A DNA stretch of 64,000 bases from Macrotis lagotis (GCF_037893015.1 NC_133665.1:100823637-100887636); one strand, 5' to 3'; positions 1-15,984 are shown, numbered from the stretch's first letter. Notes: a model not told the origin generated them from the sequence alone. Program-made: numbers and translations.

Positions 1-609
1 CCTGAATCTAGGTGGTAGCTGGTGTAGGGTTCACTTTGTGATTAAGGTCAGGGCTCAATCAGGACCAGGAGAAAGGTTTGGTCTTTATAATAGCTTTTGA
101 GCCAACTAGTTCAAAGCTAGGAGTTCAGAATAATCACACACACACACACACACACCATCCCAACCCAAATCCTTGCCTCAGTGATCTTTTAAACTGCATC
201 CTCTCTCCTCCTTCCTTGGGGTCTAGTCACCACCTACTAGCTCCCCTTGACTCAGATTAAGCTAAAACATGACCTGTTTTACGGCCTCTGCAGAAACCCT
301 GCTCCTGTCTCCACTCTTCCCTTCTCTACCCACCTCCAGCCATCCTATAAGGCCTGGGGAAGGCTCCAATTTCTTCCTCCAGCCCCCCTTGGCCTGTCTG
401 GAATCATTTATCTCCCACATCTGCAGACACCCTCCCCCCCATGGAAGGGACCAGGGTTGAGTTCTCCATTACCTCTTGTGATCAATTGACATTAAAATGA
501 ATTTCATCTAGAGATCACAGAACTTTAAAGCTGTTATGGAAAGAGATAAGAAGTCCTGGAAACACATTGACCTGGGAGCTAGATTTTTGTCTGAGACTTG
601 TTGAGGCAT
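1..609. other. Unassigned flank downstream of TMIE
   Basis: There is a short (CA)n run at about 136-153. Otherwise I see only unremarkable sequence with short spurious frames and no recognisable gene or repeat. Confidence 0.5.
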
Positions 610-838
610 TCATTTATGTCTATTGTCCATCTCCACGTGACCCCATGGGGTTTTCTTGGCAAAGATGCTGGAGTGGTTTGCCATTTCCTTCTCCAATATG
701 TCCCTTTTTCTACAGAGGAGGAACTGAGGTAAACAGGGGTTAAGTGACTTGTCCAGGGTCGCACAGTTATGTCTAAGATCATATTTGAACACAGATCGTC
801 CTGAATACAGGCCTTGTGCTCTCTTCACTAGATAAATG
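610..838 (-). mobile_element. Old marsupial SINE (GACTCTTCATGACCCC-type), reverse orientation
   Basis: It has the TTTTCTTGGCAAAGATGCTG and GTTTGCCATTTCCTTCTCC blocks, followed by GTTAAGTGACTTGTCCAGGG and a diverged tail. The same order of blocks recurs at 52530-52995 and 63310-63540, and inverted at 29290-29470. Confidence 0.7.
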
Positions 839-840
839 TT

Positions 841-2388
841 TATTAACACTCAAAAATTGGTTATTTACCTACTACAAACTACTTCCACTAATGAACATCA
901 TTCCATTGCCCTCTGGGTTACAGCATTTCCACAAAAGGATGGCAGTGGCCTTTCCAAGGCAAGACATGGGGTAGGGGCTAGTCTGTTCCCTGAAAGGACT
1001 CATGCTTCTCCAGACCTGGGAATTCTCTACCCTAGCTAAACTTCAGCATAATTCACCCCGCCCCCCCCTGAGAGGAATGGGAAAAAACATTTGGGGTGGG
1101 AAAAACCAGAGTAGGAGCTAACTTCTTACCCATGACCCTAATTCCTGGACATCTTTTCTTTCCATGAAACATCCTCCTTTCAAGATACTCAAGCTTTCCT
1201 GATAGGGAGATGACCTGTAGATGAGGTTAGGCTATCTTATAGTAAAGGGTTCCCCCTTCTTACTCAGGTACTTGTCCCAAGCCATGACGGAGAGTGGGGA
1301 CATTCTAGAGATCTCTAGCTTCATTTCCCTGGGGAAAGTTGTCCGAAAGAAGACACAGTTGCCTCCATACTAATTCCTGCTCTAACAGGGGTAGGACAAG
1401 GTGGTCCCTAAGGTCCCTTTAGCTCTCACAGTCTCTGACTATAAGATTTGGGCTCTAGTTTAGCCTTAGGTTTAGCAAAAATGATTTTGATCAATTCAGC
1501 TTCCTGTCTCTGCGGCCTGGGTTTCTTCCTCTGTAAAGGAAAGAGATGATCCTAAGGGTCCTTCCTGCTCTAATCTGATGCTTTCAAAGGGTTTGGCATC
1601 AAGCCCTCTTAGAGTCACTTCCCCCAAACTATCTGCTTGTTGCCAGGGCTGCTATTTCCCATCCTCCCCCAGCCCCAAACTTTGCAACCTGTAATCAGGT
1701 TTCTCAACTTCCAAGAAGTTGAGACAACAAACTAAAAGTAAACTCATGTTATCACAGGCTTGCTTCCTCCTATGAGGTGCGGTGGGGTGAGGAGGGGGTT
1801 CAGCAGACTGGGTCACTTGCTCAGTAGCAGACGTTGTCTCCCTTCAAGGAGTAGTTTCCGGCCCCCTCGCCAACTGAGGGTTTATACTCAGAAAGCTCTA
1901 TGCGTTTGTGCTCTCGGCTCTGAAAAGCTGACTATGCACTTTACACCACCAAGGACAGAGGAGAGGGAGGAGGTACACCCCAGGAAATGTTTGTTCAGAA
2001 AAGGGCTGTGGTCTTTGGGGTGGAGAAGAAACGCTAAGACCCCAGTGGGGATGGGGAGGGGGGGATAGTCACAGAAAGCTGACCCTATCATAAAAGCAGC
2101 TGAGGAAAGATCTGGTTAAGAGGGTGAGTCTAAGATCTTCCATGTCTTCAAATAGACCCCCAAGGAGGCCAGATATGGGCCCAGGAACACCCCCAAACAT
2201 ACCGACAATTTTCTCTCAGCCAAGCTACAAATTTATTATTCATGGGACTTCTGTTCCCAAACGTGCCCCTTTCTAGATTGTGATTTTATGTGAATTTTGA
2301 TCCTTCTCTGAGTTTGGAAAGCCTCCTCTATTATTTGTAATTTCCAGCTTAACATTCTAAATCTTATATGCTAAGACCTTCCCCAATT
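841..2388. other. Unassigned; one MIR-like remnant
   Basis: A MIR-type 3' remnant is visible at about 1490-1600 (CTTCCTCTGTAAAG followed by a CCTTCCTGCTCTAA block). The rest shows no gene that I recognise. Open frames at 1760-2068 and on the other strand have no known motif. Confidence 0.45.
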
Positions 2389-2389
2389 C

Positions 2390-2565
2390 TGACATTCTAT
2401 TCTTTTTGTTTTTGTTTTTGCAAGGCAATAGGGTTAAGTGACTTGCCCAAGGTCACACAGCTAGGTAATTATTAGGTGTCTGAGGCTGGATTTGAACTCA
2501 AGTCCTCCTGATTCCAGATGCTTTTTCCACTGTGCCACCTAGATGCTCCCTGACATTCTATTCTT
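2390..2565 (-). mobile_element. WSINE1-type SINE with perfect 15-bp target-site duplication
   Basis: The reverse-oriented tRNA-derived SINE body spans 2405-2550, from the poly-T side (GTTTTTGCAAGGCAA) to GTGCCACCTAGATGCTCCC. It is flanked by exact copies of TGACATTCTATTCTT at 2390-2404 and 2551-2565. The intact duplication shows a fairly recent L1-mediated insertion. Confidence 0.93.
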
Positions 2566-2620
2566 AATGAATGAATGAAAAGGCATGTTCAAAGCATTGT
2601 ACTAAATACTGGAGATACAG

Positions 2621-2621
<1 letters not shown>

Positions 2622-2651
<30 letters not shown>

Positions 2652-2661
2652 TGATGATGAT
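2622..2661. repeat. (ATA)n then (ATG)n microsatellite
   Basis: About nine AAT/ATA units are followed by four ATG units, immediately beside a Mar1-type SINE. Confidence 0.9.
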
Positions 2662-2938
2662 GTTGGTCCTTCATTCTCAAAGAGGACCATGCCCTCAGGG
2701 AGGTGATTCCATTTACATACAAGTGAACTGGATTTGAATGAGAAGGTGTTATGTTATGTCACCAGTCTCACTTTCTCCTCCAGAGTCTTCTGGTCCATTG
2801 GCCAGATATGGATCAGGACAACTAGAGATTAAGTGACTTGCTCAAGGTCCCACACCTAGGAAATGTCTGAGGTCCGATTTGAACTCAAGTCCTCCTGACT
2901 CCAGGGCTGGAACTCCATTGTGTCACCTAGCTGCCCTT
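2662..2938 (-). mobile_element. Mar1-type marsupial SINE, nearly full length
   Basis: It contains GTTGGTCCTTCATTCTC, GTCTCACTTTCTCCTCC and AGATATGGATCAGGACAACT in order. It then runs into the tRNA-like end GTGTCACCTAGCTGCCC. Other copies lie at 25816-26106 and 49757-49950. Confidence 0.8.
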
Positions 2939-2940
2939 GG

Positions 2941-4080
2941 AGATACAGATATAAAAAACAAGATAGTTCATGCTCTCAAGGAACTCATTCTTGTGGGGGC
3001 AATAGGGTTAGGGGAAGAGGGGAGACACATAGAGGAGGCTTTAGCTGCAAAACAGATGAAAAGGGCCAACGGTCTTGGGGGGAGGGGAGTGACAAAACAG
3101 ACTGCTATAATTTTCTCTGATAGCTTGTCCATTGTTAAAACCAGATCTGCTTCTGCCAGATCCAAAGGCTTTCATAGTGAGAACTTTCATTTGGGGTCTT
3201 CAATAGCCTCGATTGCTGAGGAGGTAAGGTTTGCAGCCCAGGGGAAAGCTGTAGTCAGGTCGAAATTTCACAGGAGTTGATTCTCTCAGTGATAGCTATG
3301 GGCATTGGACTAGAAGTAGGGACAGTGGTGGTAGGAACAGGAGAGGGCTGCTATTCCCAAAGTTCTTGGAGGTCAGAACCCTGGCATAGTCCCATCCACA
3401 TCAGAGGGGAAGTGGTGGTGGGGATCTGATTGCTCTGGTACACACTGCCTCCTATCTCTCTCTTAGGGAGCTTGATATTTTGAATTCTGGCTGGTTTACC
3501 TGGTTTGTGGTGGGGATGACTTACTTCTGCTCAGGGATTATTCTTTGGATTATGCCTATAGGAACTGGGCTGGAAACTGGGCTCATGGTGTCTAAGTGTG
3601 GGGGGAAGGGGAGGATTTAGTGCAATTCCTGCTCAGCAATGGGAATTGTTTAATGGGTGGTGGTGGTGGTGGTGGTGGTGGTGGTGGTGGTATCAAGGAT
3701 GTGGCTCCATTCTCTACAAGGAATGCCCTCCTCAGAGATGATGGCTAGAAGTTGGGCTAGTAGTCTGGGGTAGAGGCAGGGGGAGGGGAGGAAACCCTGC
3801 TATTCTCAGGGTTCTTGGGCTGTCTCCAACAAAATTTGAGAGGAAATGGTGCTTAAGATGATGGCAGTTGATTTACCTGGTAAACAAAGCAATTCAGGGT
3901 GTTTTGTGGTTGTCTCAAAGTTATTTTTAGCCTCAACATTTTATACTTTATGTTCTAAATTACCTCCAATCTCTAATATTTTCTATTTTCTATTTTCAAG
4001 TCCAATACAGCTATGACATTCTATGATTGAGGGTCCATTCATTCTATATTTGACATCCTGTGATCTATATTACAAGGTCA
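2941..4080. other. Unassigned, with (GGT)12 microsatellite
   Basis: A LINE-like stretch (GGAGATACAGATA, then CTCTCAAGGAACTCATTCTT) occupies about 2939-3010. A pure GGT repeat lies at 3656-3691. A 133-residue frame at 2879-3280 crosses a SINE end and has no recognisable domain, so I do not call it a gene. Confidence 0.5.
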
Positions 4081-4250
4081 CAATTCTCATAGATTTTTCT
4101 TTTTTTGTTGTTAAAAGGTAAAGGGGTTAATTGACTTGCCCAAGGTCACACAGCTAGTAAGGGTCAAGTGTCTGAGGTCCTTGAATACAGACTCCAGGGC
4201 CGGTGGTCTATCCATGTGTCACCTAGCTGCCCCAGTTCTTATAGATTTTT
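4081..4250 (-). mobile_element. Diverged WSINE1-type SINE with 18-bp target-site duplication
   Basis: The SINE body is 4099-4232. The flanking repeats at 4081-4098 and 4233-4250 match at 16 of 18 positions (CARTTCTYATAGATTTTT). It is older than the copy at 2405. Confidence 0.85.
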
Positions 4251-5979
4251 ACAGCACATGATTCTCTACCAGGTGTCCACTGAAGACGATAACCATTGGT
4301 CCTAACTCTACAAACACCATGGCATCAGATTGGCAGTTTTCATCCAGGGCTCCTACAGCTCCCAGAGATAAGATCATGAGTATCCAGTTTCCCCAGTCCC
4401 CCCCCCCCCCAGAGGAGGCTTGTACAGGGCTGTCCTGGGAGATAAGATTAGTAATATGACCCTTAAACAGGTCATGAGAACACTGCTGGTACTTTTCCTC
4501 CCCAGCCTCCTCAGAGGTAGAAAACCACTAAGCACCAGAAAAGGCTGGGGGTAGGTGATGCTAGAAGTCTGCACTTCCCCAAGAAGGTTTGTAGGATCAG
4601 CACCCACTGCCCACTTCTGGGGTAGAAAGAGGGATCTATGAGGGACTTCAAAGGGCAGCTGACCAGATCTGCACTACCATCTTGGAGGGAGGTGCCAAAT
4701 GCTTGAATTACACAATAAAACTAGCCTACTTCTCATAGAACCTTCCAGTCAGAGATTCTCTAAATGCAGCTGATCTGAGGTCTAAAATGAGAACAAATAC
4801 TATCAAATAAAAATTGCATTAAGCTTTCTTACAAGCCAAAAGCAATATTTTTGAGGGGGGGAAGGAGTGTAATTTAGAATCAGAATAGTGTCATATTTAT
4901 TGGAACTTTGCTAATATAAAATTCTTGCAAGAAGCCCTAAAGGCCCAAGTCAACTTTGGAGAGAAAGCTGAATTTCATTGGACCCAAAATAGATCAGATA
5001 TGAAACTCAGCCCCTGTCTTCTGGGAAACAACAGTCTCATGAAGATGAATTGTCCATCAAATATCAATGTCACCAGGAGCTGTAGTATGAAACAACGTAC
5101 ATCCTTATAGGATTTGTTTTAAAATGTGTGGTTTTTAAAAAAAACACATCCATATAAATATCCTATTTAAAGTCTAAATCTTCAGAGGATAGGGCCCACA
5201 TATGTCCAAACTGAAGATGGATAAGGATCACTTTAAGCAGCTCATCTCTTGGTAGCCATGTCCATGGGTAGGCTGTTTCTGTCATATGCTTCCCTTACAG
5301 TAGGATTTCTAGTGACTGACCACACCTTATTGGGTAAGAGCCAAACTTCTCAATCCACCCTCTACACTCTGTCACCAGTTTAATTTCTAGCCTAATTTTC
5401 TACCACTGCCCTTCACAGACCCTCTTCTCCAAAGAGATCATTCTCCTGTCTCCAAGGCCAGAACTAGTTCTGTTTCCACAGCTTTTTTTGGTGACTCTCC
5501 TTCCAATGACCAATAACAGGTCCCAGGCCAAGGCCACTTGGTAATTGTTTGGGCCTTGATTGGCCCAGAGTAAATGTAAATGGAATTTTTTTTTTGGCTT
5601 AGAAAATCCCAGATTGATTTTTTTTTTTTTTTTGACTAGGTAAAAGAGGCCATTTTTTTGGCCCCTCTCTTTCTTACCTAGCCTTAATCACTGAATGGGC
5701 TTTTCCTCTGACAAAGTGAGACCTGTTAAAGACCTTAGCTTTAAAAGATCAAGTTCTCCCACTGCATCCAGGGTCATCTCCAATTGTCCTGATCCTTATC
5801 TGGCCACTGGACCCAGATGGCTTCAGGAGAGAAAGTAAGGCGGTGACTTAGCACAGTCCCCTCCCCTCACTCAAATCCAATTCATGTGCTTGTCATGGCA
5901 TTACCTTTCTGATGTCACCACCCCCTTCAACAACAGATAAAAGCCCCGCCCCCACCCTACTTCTATAAAAATCTCATTC
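4251..5979. other. Unassigned region downstream of TMIE
   Basis: It has homopolymer runs (C at about 4399-4410, T at about 5588 and 5618) and no repeat or gene that I recognise. I looked here for trypsin-like motifs because serine protease genes lie beyond TMIE in human, and saw none. Confidence 0.45.
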
Positions 5980-6400
5980 CTCATTCATTTATTTATTCAC
6001 CAAATTTTTATTAAATGCATACTGTGCTCAGTGTCCTGGGAGATGAGATGAATATCCATCCTCATGATTTCTACAATCTGGTAGAAGAGACAAGACATTT
6101 ACTTCAATAAGCATTTACTAAATGTCTTTTATGTTGAAGTCCCTGCTCTTGGTGCTGGGTGAAAAATAAAACTTAAAAAACCTTGTTCCCCTGATCTTGC
6201 AGAGCCAGCAGATCATAGGGAGATAAGGCACCAACCCAAATAACCACAATATGCAGTATTATGTAGTAAATACACAAGAGAGGGACAAAACAAGGTGCTG
6301 TATGGTGTCCAAGGGGAAAAGTCCTGACCACCATGGCAGGAGGAGGCAGCATGAAGGATTTCCAGGGGTCAGCACCACTAGAGCAAGGCATCCTTTCTCA
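5980..6400 (-). mobile_element. Ancient LINE (L2/L3-like) 3' fragment
   Basis: It shows the widespread mammalian pattern CATTCATTTATTTATTCACC, TTATTAAATGCATACTGTG, then a GGAGATGAGATGAA block. It is too diverged for a firm family name. Confidence 0.5.
5985..6011 (-). terminator. Candidate TMIE polyadenylation signals
   Basis: On the minus strand two AATAAA hexamers (about 5988-5995 and 6006-6011) lie about 1 kb past the TMIE stop. They are the first clear canonical signals I noticed downstream. They sit in a LINE-like A/T-rich fragment, so they may be repeat sequence and not the real cleavage site. No transcript evidence is available. Confidence 0.2.
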
Positions 6401-7023
6401 GTTTTCTCACCTCCACCCTAATTCCCATGACCTTTTCATCATAAACCTACTCTCCACCCCTTCATTCATATTGGATGTGACTTGTCCTTGGCCATACTAT
6501 TTGTTGTAGACAGGATTTTAAACCAAGTCTTCCTAACTGCCAACATGTCAAGCATGATGCCACCCTCAGATAGGAAGACTGGCAACCTCCCTCATTGGGA
6601 GTGCTCCATCATTCCTAAAGAGATCTGGGAATGGGAATTCCTATAGTCAACTTAGTTAGGAAGCTCCCCACCCTCATGAAGAACAGAAAAGATTCTGGAA
6701 TGGACAAGGTGTGGGGGGGGGTTGTGGGAGATAAAACAAGGAAGGACTCAAGGAAATCAGGCCCATGTGATGACTTTGCTTGGGCCATCAGAGTATGGAA
6801 GAGGGAGGATTCCTGAAAGGGAAAAACCCCTAGAAACGGTCCTGGCCCAGACACCGAGAGGCCTGGGTTCCAGGCTTTGTCTCTGCTGCTGACTTGCGCT
6901 GTGACCTTGGGCAAGTCCTTTCCCCTCCTCTCTCTTTCAAATGAGGGAATTGGGCCCATAATTTCTAGAGCCCCTCTGGACATTCTCTGAGTCTTTGAGG
7001 TACACAGGGAGTCATGGAGCCCT
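6401..7023 (-). other. Probable TMIE 3' untranslated region with a MIR remnant
   Basis: This directly follows the TMIE stop in the gene's direction. A MIR lies at about 6850-6960 in plus orientation (CTGACTTGCGCTGTGACCTT, GGGCAAGTCCTTTCC), so it would be antisense in the mRNA. The transcript end is unknown. Confidence 0.45.
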
Positions 7024-7109
7024 TCATTTTTTGCCCTCTTTCTTCTCATCCTCCTCCACCTTGATGGCCACCGTGTCCACAGTATCCTTCTTCTTCTTCT
7101 TTTTGTCGC
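7024..7109 (-). CDS. TMIE: TMIE coding exon 4: lysine-rich tail and stop codon
   Basis: It completes codon 129 and encodes residues 130-156 and a TGA stop (7024-7026). The acceptor is CACAATAG ending at 7110. The product is a run of six lysines, then DTVDTVAIKVEEDEKKEGKK. The VDTVAIKVEEDEK core is diagnostic of TMIE. The extreme C-terminus is shorter than in human, where as I recall the lysine run is longer and more basic residues follow the core. This offsets the longer N-terminus. The 3' untranslated region continues to lower coordinates. Confidence 0.95.
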
Positions 7110-7228
7110 CTATTGTGGAGAGGAAGGTAACAGAAGGGAGAGAAAGAGTATGGGAAAGAAGAGGTGAATGAAGGACCAAACTGGTCACCCTCAGAGTCCA
7201 TAAGGAGTGTAAAGTTCTAGGTGCTCCC
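7110..7228. other. Start of TMIE intron 3
   Basis: Intron sequence next to exon 4. Nothing besides the splice acceptor and its pyrimidine tract is recognised. Confidence 0.6.
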
Positions 7229-7503
7229 TTGATAATACACTCTTTCTGTCTCTGGGTGTGTGTGTATCTGTATGTCTTTCTGTCTCTCTGTGCAGGTTTC
7301 TGTCTCCCCCTATCTCTCTTCGTGTCTCCTTCTGTCTCTGTCTTTCTGAGTCTGTGTCTCTCTCTATGTCTATATCTGTCTTTCTCTCCAGGTCTCTCTG
7401 TCTCTCTTTCCCTGTCTCTTTTTCTCTGTATGTGCCTCTGTGTATGTGTCTCATTCTCTGTCTGTCTGACTCTCTGTGTCTCTGTCTTTCTGTCTCTCTT
7501 TCC
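7229..7503. repeat. Degenerate (TCTG)n/(TCTC)n simple repeat
   Basis: About 270 bp of imperfect CTGTCT/TCTC units lie in TMIE intron 3. They create long Ser/Leu-rich frames on one strand and Arg/Glu/Thr-rich frames on the other, none of which is credible. Confidence 0.95.
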
Positions 7504-7519
7504 CCCATGTTTTATACTT

Positions 7520-7962
7520 TCCAAAGCATTTTCACACATATATTCTCATTTGAGCCTCACAACCTCCCCCCCCAGGAAATATAGGACAGTGTCATTGTCC
7601 CTATTTTTGAAGAGGTGGAAACTGAGGCCCAGAGAGAAGTCATAGGAAAATCAGATCATAGATGGAAGGGGCCTTTCATCTTATGGATAATAATAAATCA
7701 AGTTTATATAGGGCCCACTACATGTCAGATACTATGTTAAGTCCCATACAATTATCTCATTTGATTCTCACAACCCTGGGAGGTAGTTGCTATTATTTAT
7801 CTGCTCTGCTTTCTCAGATGAGGAAACTGAGGCAAACACTGATAAAGTGACTTTCCCCAGGGTCACATAGCCAGTAATTGTCTGAGTTCAGATCTGAACT
7901 TGAGTCTTCTGGCTCCAAGACCACAATCTATTTCACACAGAATCTTGCTGCCCCTGAAATAA
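7520..7962 (-). mobile_element. Two MIR/THER-type CORE-SINE remnants
   Basis: One at about 7520-7645 contains CATTTGAGCCTCACAACC and GAAACTGAGGCCCAGAGAG. The second, at about 7680-7962, contains TCTCATTTGATTCTCACAAC, GATGAGGAAACTGAGGC and CCAGGGTCACATAGCCAGTA. Confidence 0.75.
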
Positions 7963-12282
<4,320 letters not shown>

Positions 12283-13018
12283 TAGTAGTTCTCAGACCTC
12301 TTTGGTCTCAAGATCCCTTGACATTCTGAAAAACTATTGAGGATCCTTTGATATTCTTTTTTTTTTTTTTTAGGGTTTTTTTTTGCAAGGTAAACAGGGT
12401 TAAGTGGCTTGCCCAAGGCCACACAGCTAGGTAATTATTAAGTGTCTGAGACCGGATTTGAACCCAGGTACTCCTGACTCCAGGGCCAGTGCTTTATCCA
12501 CTGCACCACCTAGCTGCCACCTAGCTGCCACCTAGCTGCCACCTAGCCACCCCCTTTGATATTCTTTAAAAAGTCATTAAGGACTCCAAAGAGCTTTTGT
12601 TTATATTAAATATGTTAATATTTACCACATTAGAAATCAAAACTGATAAAATTCTAACCCATTATGTATTAACATAAATAAAATATTTTATGAAAACTAA
12701 CCATATTTTTCAAAACAAAAAAAAATAGTGAGAAGACTGGGCATTGTTTACATATTTTTGCAAATCTCTTTAATGTCTGTCTTAATAGAAGACAGATGGA
12801 TTTCCATATCTGTTTCTGCATTCAATCTGTTGCGATATGTTGTTTTGGTTAAATTATATGAAGAAAATTTGGCCTCACACAGATATATAGTTGGAGGGAT
12901 ATTTTAGTAGACAAATAATGTCTTAGTATTATTGTGAAAAATAGCTTTGACCTCATGGACTCTCTGAAAAAAATCCCCAGAGGTCCAAGGACCACACTTG
13001 GAGAAATGCTCATCTCAT
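12283..13018 (-). mobile_element. Ancient hAT-like DNA transposon remnant, split by a SINE
   Basis: The ends resemble hAT termini: TAGTAGTTCTCAGACC on the left, and CACACTTGGAGAAATGCTC on the right, which is the inverted form. The interior (CAATCTGTTGCGATATGTTG, CCTCACACAGATATATAGTT) is a mammal-wide interspersed repeat I recognise but cannot name exactly. A SINE at 12360-12554 interrupts it. Strand is uncertain. Confidence 0.65.
12347..12567 (-). mobile_element. WSINE1-type SINE nested in the hAT remnant, with perfect duplication and expanded head
   Basis: The body is 12360-12554. Exact 13-bp copies of TTTGATATTCTTT flank it at 12347-12359 and 12555-12567. The SINE head carries four tandem copies of an 11-bp unit (CACCTAGCTGC on the plus strand, about 12507-12550) where one is usual. 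Confidence 0.95.
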
Positions 13019-15006
13019 CCAAATCCCATGATTTTTAAAGAAGAGAAAATTTAAGATTAAATAACTTTCCAAGGGTCACCAAGCTAGTAAAAGAACAGAG
13101 ATGTGAACCCGTCTCTCTGTCTCCTGAGCCAGGCTACATATCATGATACTACAGGGAGATGAGCAGCAATCTAAGGGTACAGACTCATAACCAGGTGCTT
13201 AACCAGGTGGACCAGGCCCTTGGAATGCAAGGACCCCCTGACCTCTCTGGCCATCACAGTCTGCAAACCTCTACTTTCCTGATGAATCTACAATGTGAAA
13301 CTACATTTAATAGTGGTCCCAATTCAGTGCTCATGACTCAGAGAGAGAGGATAATCACACAGAAATTAAGGAGCATTTGCCCCTTCCTAAGGGATACCTA
13401 AGGGCCATTAAGGACCCTTATCCTTTCGGCAGTAAATGACAGTGTATTTGTATTCCTATAAGTATGTCATTAACAGATATGATTATCCAGAATTCTGTCT
13501 CCTAGCTCTAGTATTCTCTGTTCTAAAGTTCTAGACTCTTTCAACTCTGGAATTCTAGTGTGCTCATTGGCATGGTCAGTTTGGGAGAGTGACTGTTTGG
13601 CGGGGGCGGGGGGGAACCAATGGAAAAATCTGTTACTTTGGTCACCTAGAGTGTTTTACAGGTATAGGTACCACCTGTATAAGTTATTATCATTAGCATC
13701 AAGAATTCATGTGACAGAATGAATAAAAACTAGTAGACCTCTTGAGTTTCTGGGGAAGGTGGAGAGGGAGGAAGGTGGAAAGGAAGCTAGGAGCTCTGAC
13801 CTGGCCCCCAGTTTGGTTTACAGTATGGCCTCAGTTCTTGGTTTCTTTGAGGATTCTATTTTTATCACCACTCAAATAAGGTGATTATGACTTCTAAATC
13901 ATGAGACTTATTCCCCAGCAACCCAGCCATAGGGTTAAATGCTCCAGAATTTACACTTCTCCCCCCACACCCCCCACTTTAGAAGGGAAAAGGTCCAGGA
14001 GACTAGATTTCTCCCATTCCTATTTTTCTTCCCCAAATACATTCTCCTTGACCTGAAGGAGATACCATGTTTCCCCAAGTACTGAAGGATTTGCCTTGGT
14101 CAACCACTGCTGACCTAGAGTGGGTTTCCCATTCTTATGGGGGCTACAGAGGAAGGAATCTCCTAGTCTTTAGTAGAATCATGTGAAAAAGACAGCTGTG
14201 GAAATCTGAGCCCTAACCACTTATTATCTGGGTGACCCTGAGCAAGTCCCTTACCCTGTCTGAGCCAGTTTCCTCACCTATAAAACAGATAATAATCATA
14301 ATAATTGCAAGTGTGTTGAAGTTAAAATATTCTGCAAACTTTATAACTCTATAGAAATGGCCACTGTGGTGACTCATTTAATAAAAATTTAATGAAACAT
14401 AAATGTGAGTTATTATTAATCAATACTGACCATCATCATCATTGTTGTTGATCTAAAAACATCATCTAGGTTCCCTGTCTCAGGACCACCCTCATTCCTC
14501 CAGTGCTAGAGGGGAAGGCAGGAGACAACACCCACTGCACATTGAGCCTGGGGAGCCAACGAGCTTCAAAGGAGCCTGTGCAGATGTTGGCCTCTGTCTC
14601 ATGCAGATGTTGCCAGGCTGGGGAGGAAAGTGCAAACCTACTCTGTTTTTTTCCCTCACAAACATTTGTCTGGGATGTGTTTGAATTAGTTTTTAGAAGA
14701 ATGAAAGGCAGGATTTTGTACCCCCTGGGGACGATGATTATAAACTGATAATATCAAGGCTAGAGGCAGCCTTTGACAGGTGACCTTATATGTCCTTCTT
14801 CACTGCCCCCCAGGACTGCATAAGACTCATCACAGTGAGTCAGTGGAATAGTGCTTAGGAAGGGTTGAGGATAAAGGCAAAGTATTTGATCCTCCATTTG
14901 CCTTCCCCCAATTCTGTGATATCTAAGCAAACTGAAAAATCCCAGAATGCCAGGGCTAAGAGGGACCTAGAGCTAGAAAGGACCTTAGAAAACAGAATTC
15001 GAGGCT
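13019..15006. other. TMIE intron 2; MIR remnants and unassigned sequence
   Basis: MIR-type pieces lie at about 13020-13130 and 14195-14330 (GGGTGACCCTGAGCAAGTCC). No gene is recognised. Confidence 0.5.
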
Positions 15007-15172
15007 GAAAGGTGTCTTTTTTTTTTTTTGGTTTTTGCAAGGCAAATGGGCTTAAGTGGCTTGCCCAAGGCCACACAGCTAGGTAATTATTAAGTGTCTG
15101 AGACCGGATTTGAACCCAGGTACTCCTGACTCCAGGGCCGGTGCCACCTGGCTGCCCTTGGAAGGTATCTTT
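15007..15172 (-). mobile_element. WSINE1-type SINE with internal deletion near its head
   Basis: The body is 15020-15159. Flanks at 15007-15019 and 15160-15172 match at 11 of 13 positions. The segment CTTTATCCACTG normally found before the head is missing (GGGCCGGTGCCACCTGG). Confidence 0.85.
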
Positions 15173-15399
15173 AGAGATCATCTATTTCATTTTTCTAGAT
15201 AGAAAAACTGAAGCCAAAAAGAGGAAAATCACATAGCTAATAAGTGATAGTCAAACTTCAACTCAAGTTCGTCACCCCTTTGTCTTCTCCATGCCACTCC
15301 CCTCACTCCCCATTTTTAGTTCTAGAACCATAATTAAGCCAGCTCTGTTAGTTGTCAGTCTACTGGGATTAAAATTGTTTAACCTACAATAAAAGAGAC

Positions 15400-15984
15400 T
15401 GTGGCAGAGCTCCCAGCCAACAGCACCTTATTAAAGTTGATCCATAGTCTCCAATAAAGATGTGAACTTCAGATCTTCCTCACGATCTGTGATGCTCCCA
15501 TTATCCAGGACCTTATATACAAAAGAGGTATGGCAAAATACAGAATTTCATTGGTTGATAGACATTGCTCTTGAGGGACAAAAATGACATATCAGTAGGG
15601 TGGGGTTATAGTTTGTGTGAAGCATAGGGCATCTCCACTGACTAAGTGATCATAAGATGGCCATAAGATGGTCACCTGCTCATATTGGACAAGAGAAAAC
15701 AGTCTAGAGTTACAAAAATAAATTGGGAGACTTTCCAAAGCATCAAGGCATCCTACCCATGCTGCTTTAAGATTTGGAATTTAAGCAAAACAGGATGGAG
15801 ATATCCTTGTCAGCATTCTTGTGGTTGCCTAAATGAGCCTCATAACTTGCTAAACAAGTAGTGACCATTACATTAAAGTTTGAGGTCCACCCACTCTCAG
15901 AACCTATTCATCCCTATAAGATTCATGTAGACTATCAAACTGATTGGTGTAGAATATAGGGGTCCAAATAAATTACTTCTCACA
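15400..15984 (-). mobile_element. Probable solo LTR of an endogenous retrovirus
   Basis: The 585-bp block has ends TGTG and CACA, as LTRs do. Read on the minus strand it has a TATA box (GTATATAAGG, 15511-15520) about 120 bp before the end. About 80 bp further on, an AATAAG sits where a polyadenylation signal is expected. No gag, pol or env sequence adjoins it, and no target duplication is clear, so it appears to be an old solo LTR. Family unknown. Confidence 0.6.

Noticed and set aside
2879-3280. 133-residue plus-strand frame
   Set aside because: It starts inside a Mar1-type SINE and continues through LINE-like sequence without any recognised motif.
1-7023. Possible PRSS50-type serine protease downstream of TMIE, as in human
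   Set aside because: I looked for trypsin-fold motifs (TAAHC, GDSGGP) and saw none. A translated search could overturn this.
7229-7645. Ser/Leu/Cys-rich frames, and Arg/Glu/Thr-rich frames on the other strand
   Set aside because: They are translations of a CTGTCT simple repeat.
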